Assembly: GCF_030013905.1 (NCBI RefSeq)
Contig: NZ_CP124862.1
Span: 620,001-684,000 of the forward strand
Direction of reading: 5' to 3'
DNA length: 64,000 nt
Origin: Petroclostridium sp. X23
GTDB taxonomy: Bacteria > Bacillota > Clostridia > SK-Y3
The position numbers and the translations under genes are program-made. Under the pieces are notes generated by a model. The model ran no database searches, was not told the DNA's origin, and saw only the letters and a list, made by a program, of their open reading frames with translations. Shown in pieces: positions 15,372 to 25,211 of the stretch (positions within the stretch are counted from its first letter, which is position 1; each line of letters starts with the position of its first letter).

Positions 15372-16322
15372 TTATTCTCGCTCCTGGGGCTGCTGTATTC
15401 TTAATACAATTTTCAGATATTCGTTATAATCCTTTCCACGCTTCGGCAGGTCATCGGAAACGGTATAGCCGGACGGGATAATGGTTTGAATGGCTTTCGC
15501 CGCCAGTCGCCCTGGTATGTCGTTATCCAAATGCAAAACAATATCTTTAATGTACGGAAAATCCTTTAAGTATTGCATGAGTGCAGCAGGTGGAGTACTC
15601 TCCTCAATATTCTTTTTCGGCTTGTAAATTCCCGCAAGGGATAGACAGTTTTCCAGCTGCCAGTCCCTACCGGAAAGCAGTTTCAGTGTGCCATAGGACA
15701 ATAAATCAATAGCGCTTTCAAACAGATGCAGCCTGCAGCACTGCTTACTGGCCGATATGGAAAAAGAAAAGTGCTTATTGCTCCCATTGGCTTCACCCAT
15801 ATACCGCCTATTGGTCGTACCCCGGAGTGTCGCATATTGTGGTGTGCCCTGGCGGTCAAAGCCCACAAAGACGGCATTATGATAATCTCGGCTTTCGTAT
15901 AACCGTCCGGTTTTGATACAGTACTCAATTAAAGAGCTATGAATACCTCGTCCCATAAGGTAGGCAATAACACGGTCATTGTTTTCGTTCTTCTCCGGTA
16001 AAAGCAGTTTCTTCGGTTCAGTGGATTTCTGTGCCTTTGCCTGAGCAGGTGGCGTGATGGTCGCTTGTCCGTCAATTTGAACAACTGCTTCAGGGAGCGT
16101 CAAGCCTCTCACCTTGATGAGATAGTCAAGAGCAGAACGCCCCCCGATACCACGTGACCACCAACACCATTTTCCGTTGGATATTTTCAAGCTGTCATGG
16201 GTGCGTGTAGTATACACATTGCCTGAAAAATGTACTAGCTCGTTTGGTTCATAGTATTGCAGATAGGTTAGCAAATCCATTTGCTTTGCACGCTCAATCT
16301 GCTCCGGTGTTACATAGGGCAT
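15372..16322 (-). CDS. DUF3991/TOPRIM primase-like protein
   Basis: 316 residues from MPYVTPEQIERAKQMDLLTY; AGAGG lies 8 bases before the ATG at 16322. The N-terminus (NVYTTRTHDSLKISNGKWCWWSRGIGGRSALDYLI) is the zinc-finger-like primase domain in a version without obvious cysteines, as in DUF3991. The TOPRIM part has LHLFESAIDLLSYGTL and DIVLHLDNDIPGRLAA (DxD). Such proteins occur in Firmicute ICEs beside the giant helicase-methylase and probably prime replication or recipient strand synthesis. The 3' end is partly duplicated at 13046-13106. Confidence 0.85.
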   Translation of the reverse strand: MPYVTPEQIERAKQMDLLTYLQYYEPNELVHFSGNVYTTRTHDSLKISNGKWCWWSRGIGGRSALDYLIKVRGLTLPEAVVQIDGQATITPPAQAKAQKSTEPKKLLLPEKNENNDRVIAYLMGRGIHSSLIEYCIKTGRLYESRDYHNAVFVGFDRQGTPQYATLRGTTNRRYMGEANGSNKHFSFSISASKQCCRLHLFESAIDLLSYGTLKLLSGRDWQLENCLSLAGIYKPKKNIEESTPPAALMQYLKDFPYIKDIVLHLDNDIPGRLAAKAIQTIIPSGYTVSDDLPKRGKDYNEYLKIVLRIQQPQERE

Positions 16323-16391
16323 CTTCATCACCTCTGAAAATGAAAAAACACCGGAGTTTTCCGATGCTTTTCCATGAATTTTGGGGTACAA

Positions 16392-16736
16392 CTATATTGC
16401 ACCGATTTTTTTAAGATAAGAAAAACCGTCTATATGTCCGCGGAAATAAAGCTGCACGCGCTCCATATTTTCCATCCAGTTGACCACATTCAGGTAGTCC
16501 AGAAGGATTTCATGTTCCTTTGTGCTTATCGTAATCTGGCCATGACCATCAACAACCTCCTGGATGAAAGAGTTCTGCTCCAACATTTCCTTTTTCTTAT
16601 TATAGAACTGCTTGTATTCAGCATTGTCATGAAGAAGATTAACGGCTACATCACTGTCAATTTCGGGAAATAACTCCTCCAAACGTATTGCTAAATCCTG
16701 AAAAGCATATGATTGTATATTATCTGACTCGTTCAT
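16392..16736 (-). CDS. Small ICE backbone protein, unknown function
   Basis: 114 residues from MNESDNIQSYAFQDLAIRLE, with AAGGAG 8 bases before the ATG at 16736. Acidic and helical; no motif recognised beyond a central QITISTKEHEILLDYLNVVNWMENM. It lies between the primase-like gene and the giant helicase-methylase, with about 70-80 base gaps on each side, and is probably part of the same DNA-processing module. Confidence 0.65.
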   Translation of the reverse strand: MNESDNIQSYAFQDLAIRLEELFPEIDSDVAVNLLHDNAEYKQFYNKKKEMLEQNSFIQEVVDGHGQITISTKEHEILLDYLNVVNWMENMERVQLYFRGHIDGFSYLKKIGAI

Positions 16737-16814
16737 ACCATTACTCCTTTTTATTTCACTATAAGCATTCAATTTTTGAAAGTCAAAGATACAAAAGCCT
16801 TTCATTTTTACAGG

Positions 16815-19800
16815 TTATCTTTCATATCCCACAGCCTTCCTTTCGGGCACATCCATATCCTCGTCCGGCTCGCCATCCATTATCTCGTTTTCTTGCTTAT
16901 CCATGTTGAGCAGGATATTCAGTTCCGCCAGTCTTGCAGACTTTGTTTGCAGTTCCTGTTCTTTCTCAAAGGGGATGTCGATCTCCTTCTTAGCCGTTTC
17001 CATCTGCTGACGGAGTGTTTTTAACTGTTCTTTGCAATATTCCAGTTTCTTTGGTATTTCGGCCAGCACATTGTTTATACGGGTAATGTTGCCGTGGATG
17101 TCCGTGCCCAAAGTTACCGTATGGCTTAAAGCACCACGTAAAGTGATCTGGTACTGCTTATTGAAGCCGTCAAAGGAAAACAGTAATGGAAAGCCCATAT
17201 AACTGCCCAGTTCCTGTGGCTCCGGTGAGGTCATCAACTTGCAGGCTTCCAGGATAGCCTCGCCTGCCTTTGCTTTTTCGGTGTAATGGATGTCTTTGAC
17301 AGTCATGCCCGCGAATTTGCTATCTTCTGTGCTATCCCCGGCAGGTTCCGGGCTACTATGTTGCTCAAACATGCTAAGGTCTTTTTCATAGCCTGCAATG
17401 CGTTCCTCGGTGGATTTGATCTGTTGCGGATAGTGCTTGAGCAATCTGTCCTCCAAAGCGTAACGCTGGCTCAAATGGTTAGCTTTCAGCAGTTTGAGTT
17501 TGGAAACCTGAATATCTAAATCCATCTTTTCCTTGATATAAGGATTACCTGTGGCCAATGCTTTTACCTCGGCGTAGGAAAGTGCCGTCTCATCTATATC
17601 CTCGGCTGAACGTACATGGGACTTGCCGGTCATAATCTGGGAAATGAAGCGCTGCTTGTTCTCTAAAATCTGATATAGGTAGGCGTCAAAGGTGTTTTCG
17701 GTTACATACCGGAAGATATGCACCTCATCATTTTTGTTGCCCTGACGCACTATACGTCCTGAACGCTGCTCCAAATCGCGCGGCCGCCACGGGCAATCCA
17801 GATCATGAAGGGCAATCAACCTGTCTTGGACATTGGTTCCGGCCCCCATCTTAAAGGTGGAACCTAACAGGATTCGCACCTGTCCCTTACGGACTTTGGC
17901 AAACAGCTCTTTTTTCCGGGTTTCCGTATTAGCATCATGAATAAAAGCAATCTCGTCGGCTGGAACTCCGCGGTCAGTGAGCTTTTGCCGTACATCCCCA
18001 TAGATATTAAAGTTTCCGTCGTTTTTGGGAGTGGACAGGTCGCAAAATACAAGCTGTGTTAATCTCTGATCCCGGTTTTCATGCCAAAGGCGGAAAGTAT
18101 TATCCACACAGGCGTTTACCTTGCTTCTCTCGTGGTCAGGCAGCATGGAATTGGCCAGCCGCTGGTCGAGGGCCAGCTTGCGCCCGTCGTTTGTTATTTT
18201 CAGCATGTTATCCTCATAGGGTTCCACCACCCGGTTGCGCACCCGTTCGGCGCGTTCCGCAAGCTCGGCCACCATTCCCTGTTGGAATTCGCTGGGCTTC
18301 ACCGCCACATTATGATAGTTGGCCTTCGGTACCGGCAAATTCAGCATATCCGCTGTCTTAATGTCCGCGACTTCCTTGAACATATTCATGAGTTCCGGCA
18401 GGTTATAAAAGCGGGCAAACCTCGTTTTGGCCCGGTAGCCCGTGCCTTCCGGCGCAAGCTCAATGGCGGTTACGGTTTCTCCGAAGGTGGAAGCCCAACA
18501 GTCAAAATGCTGGAGTCCGTTTCTGCGCAGCGCTTCATATTGCAGATAACGCTGCATGGTGTACATCTCTGTAATGGAATTGGAAATAGGCGTACCTGTG
18601 GCAAAGATGGTTCCTCTTCCCTCCGTCAGCTCGTCCAGATAGCGGCATTTTGCAAACAAGTCGGAGGACTTTTGCGCGTCGGTCTGGGACAGCCCTGCAA
18701 CATTGCGCATTTTCGTATAAAGAAACAGGTTCTTGTAAAAGTCCGCCTCATCCACAAAAAGCCGGTCAACTCCCAATTCCTCAAAGGTCACCACATCATC
18801 CTTGCGGCTGGTATCATTGAGCTTATCCAGTCTTAATTTCAAAGTCTTCTTTGTTTTTTCAAGCTGCTTAATGGCGTAGCGCTCGCCGTGTTCTTCTTTC
18901 AATTCCCGGATGCCGCTGGTTATCTCGCTAATTTGTTCCTCAAGCTGCCGTTTTTGTCGTTCCTGGGAGATGGGTATTTTCTCAAACTGGCTGTGCCCGA
19001 TGATTACCGCGTCGTAATCGCCGGTAGCAATACGGGCACAAAACTTCTTGCGGTTCTTGGTTTCAAAGTCTTTTTTGGTAGCCACAAGGATGTTGGTGCT
19101 TGGGTAAAGCTGCAAAAACTCCGCCGCCCACTGCTCGGTGAGGTGGTTGGGCACCACAAACAGGCTTTTCTGGCAAAGCCCCAAATGCTTGCTTTCCATA
19201 GCTATAGCAGCCATTTCATAAGTTTTTCCGGCTCCTACACAGTGAGCCAAAAGGGTGTTGCCACCATAAAGGCCATGGGCAACTGCGTCCACCTGGTGTT
19301 TACGCAGAGTAATTTCCGGGTTCATGCCGGTGAAACGGATGTGGCTGCCGTCATACTCACGGGGACGGATGGAATTGAAACGGTCGTTATAAATTCGCGT
19401 CAACCGCTCCCGGCGCTGTGGGTCTTTCCATATCCAGCTTTGGAATGCCTCCTTGATGGCCTCCTGCTTCTGCTGTGCGATGGCGGTTTCTTTCTTATTC
19501 AGTATCCGCTTCTCATTGCCGTCCTCGATGATTGTATCAAAAATGCGTACATCCTTGAGGTTTAATGTTTCCTCAATAATCTTGTAAGCATTGATACGCT
19601 TGGTACCATAAGTCACGTTAGCCTTGATGTTGTCGCTGCGGTCGTCGTTTTTGCCTTTTACGTTCCAGTTAGCGGTATAGGCAGAATATAAAACACCAAT
19701 ATAGCGCCTGTACATATAAGGGGTTTCCAGCAACTCGAACATAAAGTCTTTGATCACATCCGGAGGAAGCCAGGTTGCGCCAAGCCGCACGTCGATTTCA

Positions 19801-22800
19801 GAAGCATCCAGGTCCTTTGGCTGTACTGCTTCCAATGCTTTAACATTTACGCCGTAAAGGTCTGGGTACATTTCGGCAAACCGCCGGGCTGTTTTCAGTT
19901 TTTCCCGCACATTGCCTGACAGGTATTCATCCTCCGTTTCATAGCGCGGATTGCCTTCATTGTCGGCTTTTTCAGGATTACGGAATACAATGCCTTCCAG
20001 GTCTTTAAGAATTTGTTCTTCGGATAGTCCTGTCAAGGTCTGCATAAAACCTATATCCACACAGGCTTTTTCCCCGATGGAGATAGCCAGTGCTTCGGTG
20101 GCGGTATCTACATGGGTAACACTGGTGTGCTGCCGGATGGTGCGCTTTGTGAACATATCCGCTTTGCGCTCCAGCTTCCCGTCCTCGTCTAATATCTCCA
20201 GAGAACAGAGCAGGCAGTAGGAGCTGTCGTCCGAAAAGGCCATATTGTTGCCCCGGCTGTTTAAAATCCCATATTTGGCTGTAAAAGCATCATAGAGATT
20301 ATTCAATTTTTGCTGCTGTTCCCGGATTATTTCGTCGCTGTAATCCTCGGTCTGATATTCAATGAGCTCCCGGACACAATCCCGGAGGGCAATCATACCC
20401 TTGATGCGCCCCTGTGCCGTTACGAAGGTTTCCACGCGGTTCATCCGGCTGTTTTCCTGGTAGTAGATTTCACCGTCCACAAGGCAAAAGCTGAAATTAC
20501 GCACATCCGGATCTGCCGGAATGGAGGTGTCCTCGTCGTCGGACAATTCGTCCAACTCGTATTCGGTGATTTCCGCGTGGATGTTTTCCAGCGCTTCCCG
20601 GAGCAGTTCAGAAAGGTCGGTGTCCTCATGGGGAACACAAGCGGTTTCGTTTTGATTGCCGTACATTCGCTCATCGTAAGCCATTGTTCCAAGCACCATG
20701 TCGGGGTTGTCGGCAAAATACTGATTGATGGGGATACCGTCCCCGGTGGTGGAAATGTGCACCCAGTCTGGTTCAATGTCGATTACCCGGTCGCGCTTTT
20801 GCAGAAAGATTATGTCGGTGGTAACCTCCGTGCCGGCATTGGCTAAAAAGGCATTGTTGGGAAGCCGGACAGCTCCCAAAAGCTCTGCCCGCTGTGCAAT
20901 GTACTTGCGTACTTCGGGGTTTTGCTTATCCAGCGTGCCCTTAGAGGTAATAAAGGCGATAATACCCCCAGGCCGCACTTTATCCAGTGTTTTTGCATAA
21001 AAGTAGTCGTGGATGTAAAACTTGTGCTTGTCGTACTTCTTGTCCGCCACACCGTAGCTGCCAAAGGGCACATTACCGACGGCCAGGTCAAAAAAGCTGT
21101 CAGGCAGATTGGTTTCCTCAAATCCTTGCACTGCGATGCTTGCGTTTTGATAAAGCTGTTTGGCAATCCGTCCTGTAATGCCGTCCAGCTCTACACCGTA
21201 CAGCTTAGAATTTTTCATGCTCTCTGGCACAAGACCGAAAAAGTTGCCGGTTCCGCAGGCAGGTTCTAAAATATTACCGGTTTCAAAGCCCATATTGGCA
21301 AGGCAGTCGTACATCGCTTTAATGACCATGGGGGAAGTGTAATGGGCGTTTAATGTGGAGGCCCTCGCGGATGTATATTCTTCATCAGTGAGCAACTCCT
21401 TCAGCTCGGTGTATTCCTTAGCCCACTGGCTGTTTTGTTCATCAAACACCTGTGGCAGACCGCCCCAGCCAACGTACCGGCATAGAATTTCCTGTTCCTC
21501 CGGTGTGGCTAAACGGTTTTGTTCCTCCAGTTGGTTCAAGAGCCGGATGGCAGCCACATTCCGTCCGTATTTGGCCTTTGCACCTCCCACACCCAGGTCA
21601 TCATCGGTTATATGAAAATTCACACGGGGCTGCTTGGGTATTCCCTGTGTTTTCGGTATTTCGGCCGGTTGCTTTTCAGTGTCTTCGGATTGGTCATCCA
21701 GCAGCTCCAGGTCGAATTCCACATAGGTTTTTTCGTCTTTGACTTCGCTGTCAATGGTGAAAGTATCACCCTCAGTGGTAATGATCACATCTCCGGTTGC
21801 CCGTACCCATTCCGGTGCATCGGGATCGTCTGCATGAAGGGTAACGCTGTCTCTTTTTTCTGTCAGATAATCCTGGTATATCCGCTGGAATATATCCTCA
21901 TGGAACCATTCCTTAAACTTTGGCAGGCTCGTATAGGCTTGATAAAAAGCCGGATGCTCCTCCCGCATAGAAAGCATAATACGGTGGATGGCATTGTCCA
22001 GCTCCCGTTCGGCGCTGTCGGGGTCGGTATCCTTATCCCGCAGGTAGGGGTAGATCTCGTCGGTTCGTATCCTGTTTATGATTTGCGGCAGATACGTCTT
22101 GTACAGCGCACTTGGGGATGGCGCTTGTTCTTTTTCGGCTGCTTGCTCTGCAGGAGCTTCCGCCTGTGTTGCAAGGGTTTCCTTCTCATCGGAAATCAAA
22201 TGGTCATTTAAGGGATTCTCCCCCAGCATCCGGTCAAAGTCACTCCGCGAAAGCTCCTTGCTGAATAATGGGAAGTTTATGTCTCGAAGCTGTACAAAAC
22301 TGTCATCATAGGAAATAATCTCATACTCGCCCGTCCCAAGATAAACCGTATCTCCAAGTGAATAGATGTACCTTGTATCTTCCCCTGATGGCGGCTTTGG
22401 TTCGGAGGAAGCCAGTTCCCGGTTCAGGATTTCATGAGCATAAGCTTTCTCGGCAAGCTGCTGGCTTTGCTCCTCCACCTGCTGCTCATAAACGGGCAGG
22501 TATTTTTTTTCCTTGTTGTTTAAGTAGCGGTCAGCAACGATCAATTCACCAAGACGTTTTGCCACCTGATTCCATGAAAGTTTGATGTCAGGATTCGAAA
22601 TAAAGCTGCCACTTTTGCTGATGGTGATGCCTGTGCCATCGTGCCATGTGTTTCCGTGGGTTCCATTCATAAAGAAATGCGTACCGCCGCCAGTTCCGTA
22701 TTCACGTTTAAGAAAATCAATGGTTTCTTTGGCGGTATGCTGTTCCCGATAATGCAGATACACACGGTATTTACCGTCCTGAAAGCCTGTACCTTTGCAA

Positions 22801-24089
22801 AGCACATGGTCAATTTCTTCTTGAGAAATAGAAAAAGCAGAGGTTTTTTCTTCCTCCGCTTTTTCTATGACTTCTATTTGCTCTTCAAAGGTTGGAAACA
22901 GGTTTAGCTGTAAATCAGCTCCGCCAGCACCGTTTCCTCCGCTTGATGTCTCAGGCTGTTCATATGTCCCGTCCAGCCCATCGGGTCGTCTGCCTTGTTC
23001 GGTGCTGGACTGTTCTCCAAGAGTTTCGCCGTAATTCTCTCGATGCTTTCCCTCGCCGTCCAGTCGGTCTCTGCCAGATGGCTGTTCAGCTTGCCCGACA
23101 GCATCAGGCTGGCGTACATCCCTTTCCTGTGGTTTTTCAGATATGTTTTGCGCAACATCCCATATTTGCCGATGTGTGTTTCTTCCTCCGTTAGCGTCAG
23201 GTCGGGAATCAGATAATCGCCCTTGGGCGTGTAGGTCAGTTCCATATTCACCATTCCTTTCAGAATCTATATTTTGTTTTACATTTTTATTGTGGCGAAC
23301 CTCTTGATTTTTTGCAAAGGTGTGGCTTTGATTTTTCTCTGTAATTTGCATCTCCTTGACCGTTGCGCCGATTTCCCTTAAAACCATTTCGGAAATATCG
23401 CTGGTGGCGGCTCCCAGTTGGGAAACGGTATCCAGAGTATTGAAGTTAAAAACACCCTGAAGCTCTGCCGAACTCAAATACTCGTCGGCATTGTAACCGC
23501 AGCGTACTAAGAGCATATAGGCCACGGAGCTTTTCAGCACTTCCTTGAAGATAACTTCCACGTTCAGGTCGTCCAGCTCCTCTAGAAAGCTGTTCTCCCG
23601 GCAATCTGCCAAGTCGGTAAGATAATCCGGAAAATTGTCCTCCACGGCATTACGGGCGGCAGAGATTAAGACACTTGCCATATCCTGTTTTTCCTCCGGC
23701 TCACCAAAGGCATTCTCCAGCGTTTCCGTCACAGCCTCTGCATATCTGTCCTGCATTGCCCAAAGGACAATGGGGCGGTCATAGCGGCTGTTGGTATCCG
23801 ACACATCGAATACATGGCGCAGGCTCAAACGGCTCCCGCTGTCATCGATGAGAGCAATGCCCTTTGCGCCCCGGTTTACCCAACGGCCCAGCTTACGGTT
23901 CCATAGCTCAATGGGCGCGCAAGCAGTTGCATCGGGACGCTGTGTATAAATTAAAACCTGATCCTGGAACGGGTATTTGTAGTTCCATGACGCCGTTTTC
24001 AAAAAGGAAGTCCAGTTGACAAAATTTTTTGTGATAGTGCGGGCAGTCCTCTCCGAAAGCTCTGTAATCAGTTGCAGTTTCGTTGCCAA
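16815..24089 (-). CDS. Giant N6-adenine methylase-like / SNF2-type helicase of conjugative elements
   Basis: 2424 residues, TTG start at 24089 after AAGGAGGG. Residues 1-110 (FVNWTSFLKTASWNYKYPFQDQVLIY) resemble the ArdC-type ssDNA-binding domain. A charged, probably disordered stretch runs about 250-390. A methyltransferase core has LEPACGTGNFFG (about 946) and AVGNVPFGSYG (about 1005), where NVPF replaces the usual NPPY. A superfamily 2 helicase follows: LLAHCVGAGKTYEMAA (about 1615), LFVDEADFYKN (about 1778), motif VI RSGRIVRQGN (about 2115). A helical tail ends the protein. The fusion is a hallmark of Firmicute ICEs; proposed roles are protection and remodelling of transferred DNA. Both catalytic parts look intact apart from the methylase variant. 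Confidence 0.88.
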   Translation of the reverse strand: MATKLQLITELSERTARTITKNFVNWTSFLKTASWNYKYPFQDQVLIYTQRPDATACAPIELWNRKLGRWVNRGAKGIALIDDSGSRLSLRHVFDVSDTNSRYDRPIVLWAMQDRYAEAVTETLENAFGEPEEKQDMASVLISAARNAVEDNFPDYLTDLADCRENSFLEELDDLNVEVIFKEVLKSSVAYMLLVRCGYNADEYLSSAELQGVFNFNTLDTVSQLGAATSDISEMVLREIGATVKEMQITEKNQSHTFAKNQEVRHNKNVKQNIDSERNGEYGTDLHAQGRLSDSRPDANGGRNTHRQIWDVAQNISEKPQERDVRQPDAVGQAEQPSGRDRLDGEGKHRENYGETLGEQSSTEQGRRPDGLDGTYEQPETSSGGNGAGGADLQLNLFPTFEEQIEVIEKAEEEKTSAFSISQEEIDHVLCKGTGFQDGKYRVYLHYREQHTAKETIDFLKREYGTGGGTHFFMNGTHGNTWHDGTGITISKSGSFISNPDIKLSWNQVAKRLGELIVADRYLNNKEKKYLPVYEQQVEEQSQQLAEKAYAHEILNRELASSEPKPPSGEDTRYIYSLGDTVYLGTGEYEIISYDDSFVQLRDINFPLFSKELSRSDFDRMLGENPLNDHLISDEKETLATQAEAPAEQAAEKEQAPSPSALYKTYLPQIINRIRTDEIYPYLRDKDTDPDSAERELDNAIHRIMLSMREEHPAFYQAYTSLPKFKEWFHEDIFQRIYQDYLTEKRDSVTLHADDPDAPEWVRATGDVIITTEGDTFTIDSEVKDEKTYVEFDLELLDDQSEDTEKQPAEIPKTQGIPKQPRVNFHITDDDLGVGGAKAKYGRNVAAIRLLNQLEEQNRLATPEEQEILCRYVGWGGLPQVFDEQNSQWAKEYTELKELLTDEEYTSARASTLNAHYTSPMVIKAMYDCLANMGFETGNILEPACGTGNFFGLVPESMKNSKLYGVELDGITGRIAKQLYQNASIAVQGFEETNLPDSFFDLAVGNVPFGSYGVADKKYDKHKFYIHDYFYAKTLDKVRPGGIIAFITSKGTLDKQNPEVRKYIAQRAELLGAVRLPNNAFLANAGTEVTTDIIFLQKRDRVIDIEPDWVHISTTGDGIPINQYFADNPDMVLGTMAYDERMYGNQNETACVPHEDTDLSELLREALENIHAEITEYELDELSDDEDTSIPADPDVRNFSFCLVDGEIYYQENSRMNRVETFVTAQGRIKGMIALRDCVRELIEYQTEDYSDEIIREQQQKLNNLYDAFTAKYGILNSRGNNMAFSDDSSYCLLCSLEILDEDGKLERKADMFTKRTIRQHTSVTHVDTATEALAISIGEKACVDIGFMQTLTGLSEEQILKDLEGIVFRNPEKADNEGNPRYETEDEYLSGNVREKLKTARRFAEMYPDLYGVNVKALEAVQPKDLDASEIDVRLGATWLPPDVIKDFMFELLETPYMYRRYIGVLYSAYTANWNVKGKNDDRSDNIKANVTYGTKRINAYKIIEETLNLKDVRIFDTIIEDGNEKRILNKKETAIAQQKQEAIKEAFQSWIWKDPQRRERLTRIYNDRFNSIRPREYDGSHIRFTGMNPEITLRKHQVDAVAHGLYGGNTLLAHCVGAGKTYEMAAIAMESKHLGLCQKSLFVVPNHLTEQWAAEFLQLYPSTNILVATKKDFETKNRKKFCARIATGDYDAVIIGHSQFEKIPISQERQKRQLEEQISEITSGIRELKEEHGERYAIKQLEKTKKTLKLRLDKLNDTSRKDDVVTFEELGVDRLFVDEADFYKNLFLYTKMRNVAGLSQTDAQKSSDLFAKCRYLDELTEGRGTIFATGTPISNSITEMYTMQRYLQYEALRRNGLQHFDCWASTFGETVTAIELAPEGTGYRAKTRFARFYNLPELMNMFKEVADIKTADMLNLPVPKANYHNVAVKPSEFQQGMVAELAERAERVRNRVVEPYEDNMLKITNDGRKLALDQRLANSMLPDHERSKVNACVDNTFRLWHENRDQRLTQLVFCDLSTPKNDGNFNIYGDVRQKLTDRGVPADEIAFIHDANTETRKKELFAKVRKGQVRILLGSTFKMGAGTNVQDRLIALHDLDCPWRPRDLEQRSGRIVRQGNKNDEVHIFRYVTENTFDAYLYQILENKQRFISQIMTGKSHVRSAEDIDETALSYAEVKALATGNPYIKEKMDLDIQVSKLKLLKANHLSQRYALEDRLLKHYPQQIKSTEERIAGYEKDLSMFEQHSSPEPAGDSTEDSKFAGMTVKDIHYTEKAKAGEAILEACKLMTSPEPQELGSYMGFPLLFSFDGFNKQYQITLRGALSHTVTLGTDIHGNITRINNVLAEIPKKLEYCKEQLKTLRQQMETAKKEIDIPFEKEQELQTKSARLAELNILLNMDKQENEIMDGEPDEDMDVPERKAVGYER

Positions 24090-24102
24090 CTCTTATCCCT
24101 CC

Positions 24103-24402
24103 TTACCGTTCCTGTCCGTGCTTTTTCTTCTGGAACTTTGGTTCCTTTTTTTCGGTTGCCTCCTTTTCCTGCTGAAGACTTCTTAGATAATGGACTTCAT
24201 CCAGCACCCGATTGCATAAGTCCTCAAGAGCGGTCAGGCGGTCACTAAGATAATGCCCCCAAAAGTAGTCCTTTTCGCCCTTCCTGCATTTCCAGGTGAC
24301 GAACGGCGCAATCTCTGTATCCCTTTGTCCGATGACAAATTCCGAATTGCCTACGGTCAGCCGGTCGGTGATAATGTAACCGGCATTAATGTCCTTTTCC
24401 AT
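24103..24402 (-). CDS. Small ICE protein, unknown function
   Basis: 99 residues; TTAGGAGG precedes the ATG at 24402. Starts MEKDINAGYIITDRLTVG; contains FVIGQRDTEIAPFVTWKC, then a helix and a Lys/Glu-rich tail. The pattern suggests a small beta domain that recurs in ICE proteins beside the giant helicase, but I cannot name a family. It ends 14 bases before the helicase-methylase start, so they are co-translated. Confidence 0.65.
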   Translation of the reverse strand: MEKDINAGYIITDRLTVGNSEFVIGQRDTEIAPFVTWKCRKGEKDYFWGHYLSDRLTALEDLCNRVLDEVHYLRSLQQEKEATEKKEPKFQKKKHGQER

Positions 24403-24413
24403 AATCAGACCTC

Positions 24414-25022
24414 CTAACGCACCTGCTCATGTTTTTTCTGCTTTGCCTGCATTTCAATCTGTATTTGTTTCAGCCGTTCCTTTGCCCAATAGGGCAGATG
24501 CTCCGGCTTGATGATGCCCAAAATATCCTCCCGATTCCAGCGGGATTCCTTGCCGGAATATATGTTGACGGTATAGACCGCCCGTCCTCTGGAATTGGCA
24601 TGAGCGCCAAAGCCACCCGTAGCCAGCACAAGCTGCTTGTCGGCGGTACGGTATTCGGGGCGCAGACGTTCCGGGCGAATCACTACCACTTTATTTTCAA
24701 TGCTCACTCCATAATCGTTTGGGTTGCATTGTTCAGAAATGAAAGGCTGTAAGGGAACAGTAATTTTATCCCGTTCCTCTTTGACCGCCTCAAGCTGTGC
24801 CTGTATCCGGTCGGTAAACTCGGTCATCATTTCCAAATAGTCCGTACTTGCTTTGGCTTCAAAGAACTGGTCAACGCCCAACGGGTTATCCCAAGTACAG
24901 TTACAAACCATATACGGATAATCGGCATTTGTGTTATCCTCACAAAAAAGAACTTCCTTATCTCCAATATGGATGGTGTGTTTTACCTCAAAGGTATCCA
25001 CCATGCGCTTTTCTTCATTCAT
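24414..25022 (-). CDS. ICE protein of unknown function (DUF3849-like context)
   Basis: 202 residues from MNEEKRMVDTFEVKHTIHIG; GGAGTGAG precedes the ATG at 25022. A further upstream in-frame extension overlaps the 29-residue gene at 25100-25189 and is unlikely. The N-terminal half mixes beta strands and a helix; the C-terminal half (NVYSGKESRWNREDILGIIKPEHLPYWAKERLK-type sequence) resembles a segment common in clostridial ICE proteins. It lies 11 bases ahead of the 99-residue gene. No enzymatic motif seen. Confidence 0.65.
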   Translation of the reverse strand: MNEEKRMVDTFEVKHTIHIGDKEVLFCEDNTNADYPYMVCNCTWDNPLGVDQFFEAKASTDYLEMMTEFTDRIQAQLEAVKEERDKITVPLQPFISEQCNPNDYGVSIENKVVVIRPERLRPEYRTADKQLVLATGGFGAHANSRGRAVYTVNIYSGKESRWNREDILGIIKPEHLPYWAKERLKQIQIEMQAKQKKHEQVR

Positions 25023-25099
25023 CTTTTTCTCACTCCAATCGAACAGGCGGACAGAGAAGGGATGGCGTTTGTGTTTTCGCCCCTTATGCTGCCCTGCCG

Positions 25100-25189
25100 T
25101 TATTTCTTTTTTCTCTTGATATTCAAATACACCGTACCACCGACAATAACAAGGCATAGCACAATGGCCAGTATCGTTTTCAGTTCCAC
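25100..25189 (-). CDS. 29-residue single-span membrane peptide
   Basis: A GTG at 25189 follows a very strong AGGAGGTGA site. The peptide is MELKTILAIVLCLVIVGG then TVYLNIKRKKK: one hydrophobic helix with a basic cytoplasmic end. It sits just after the prepilin peptidase gene in the Tad operon. The strong ribosome site and clean topology argue for a real gene; function unknown. Confidence 0.6.
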   Translation of the reverse strand: MELKTILAIVLCLVIVGGTVYLNIKRKKK

Positions 25190-25211
25190 AAAATCACCTC
25201 CTGCTGTTCAA

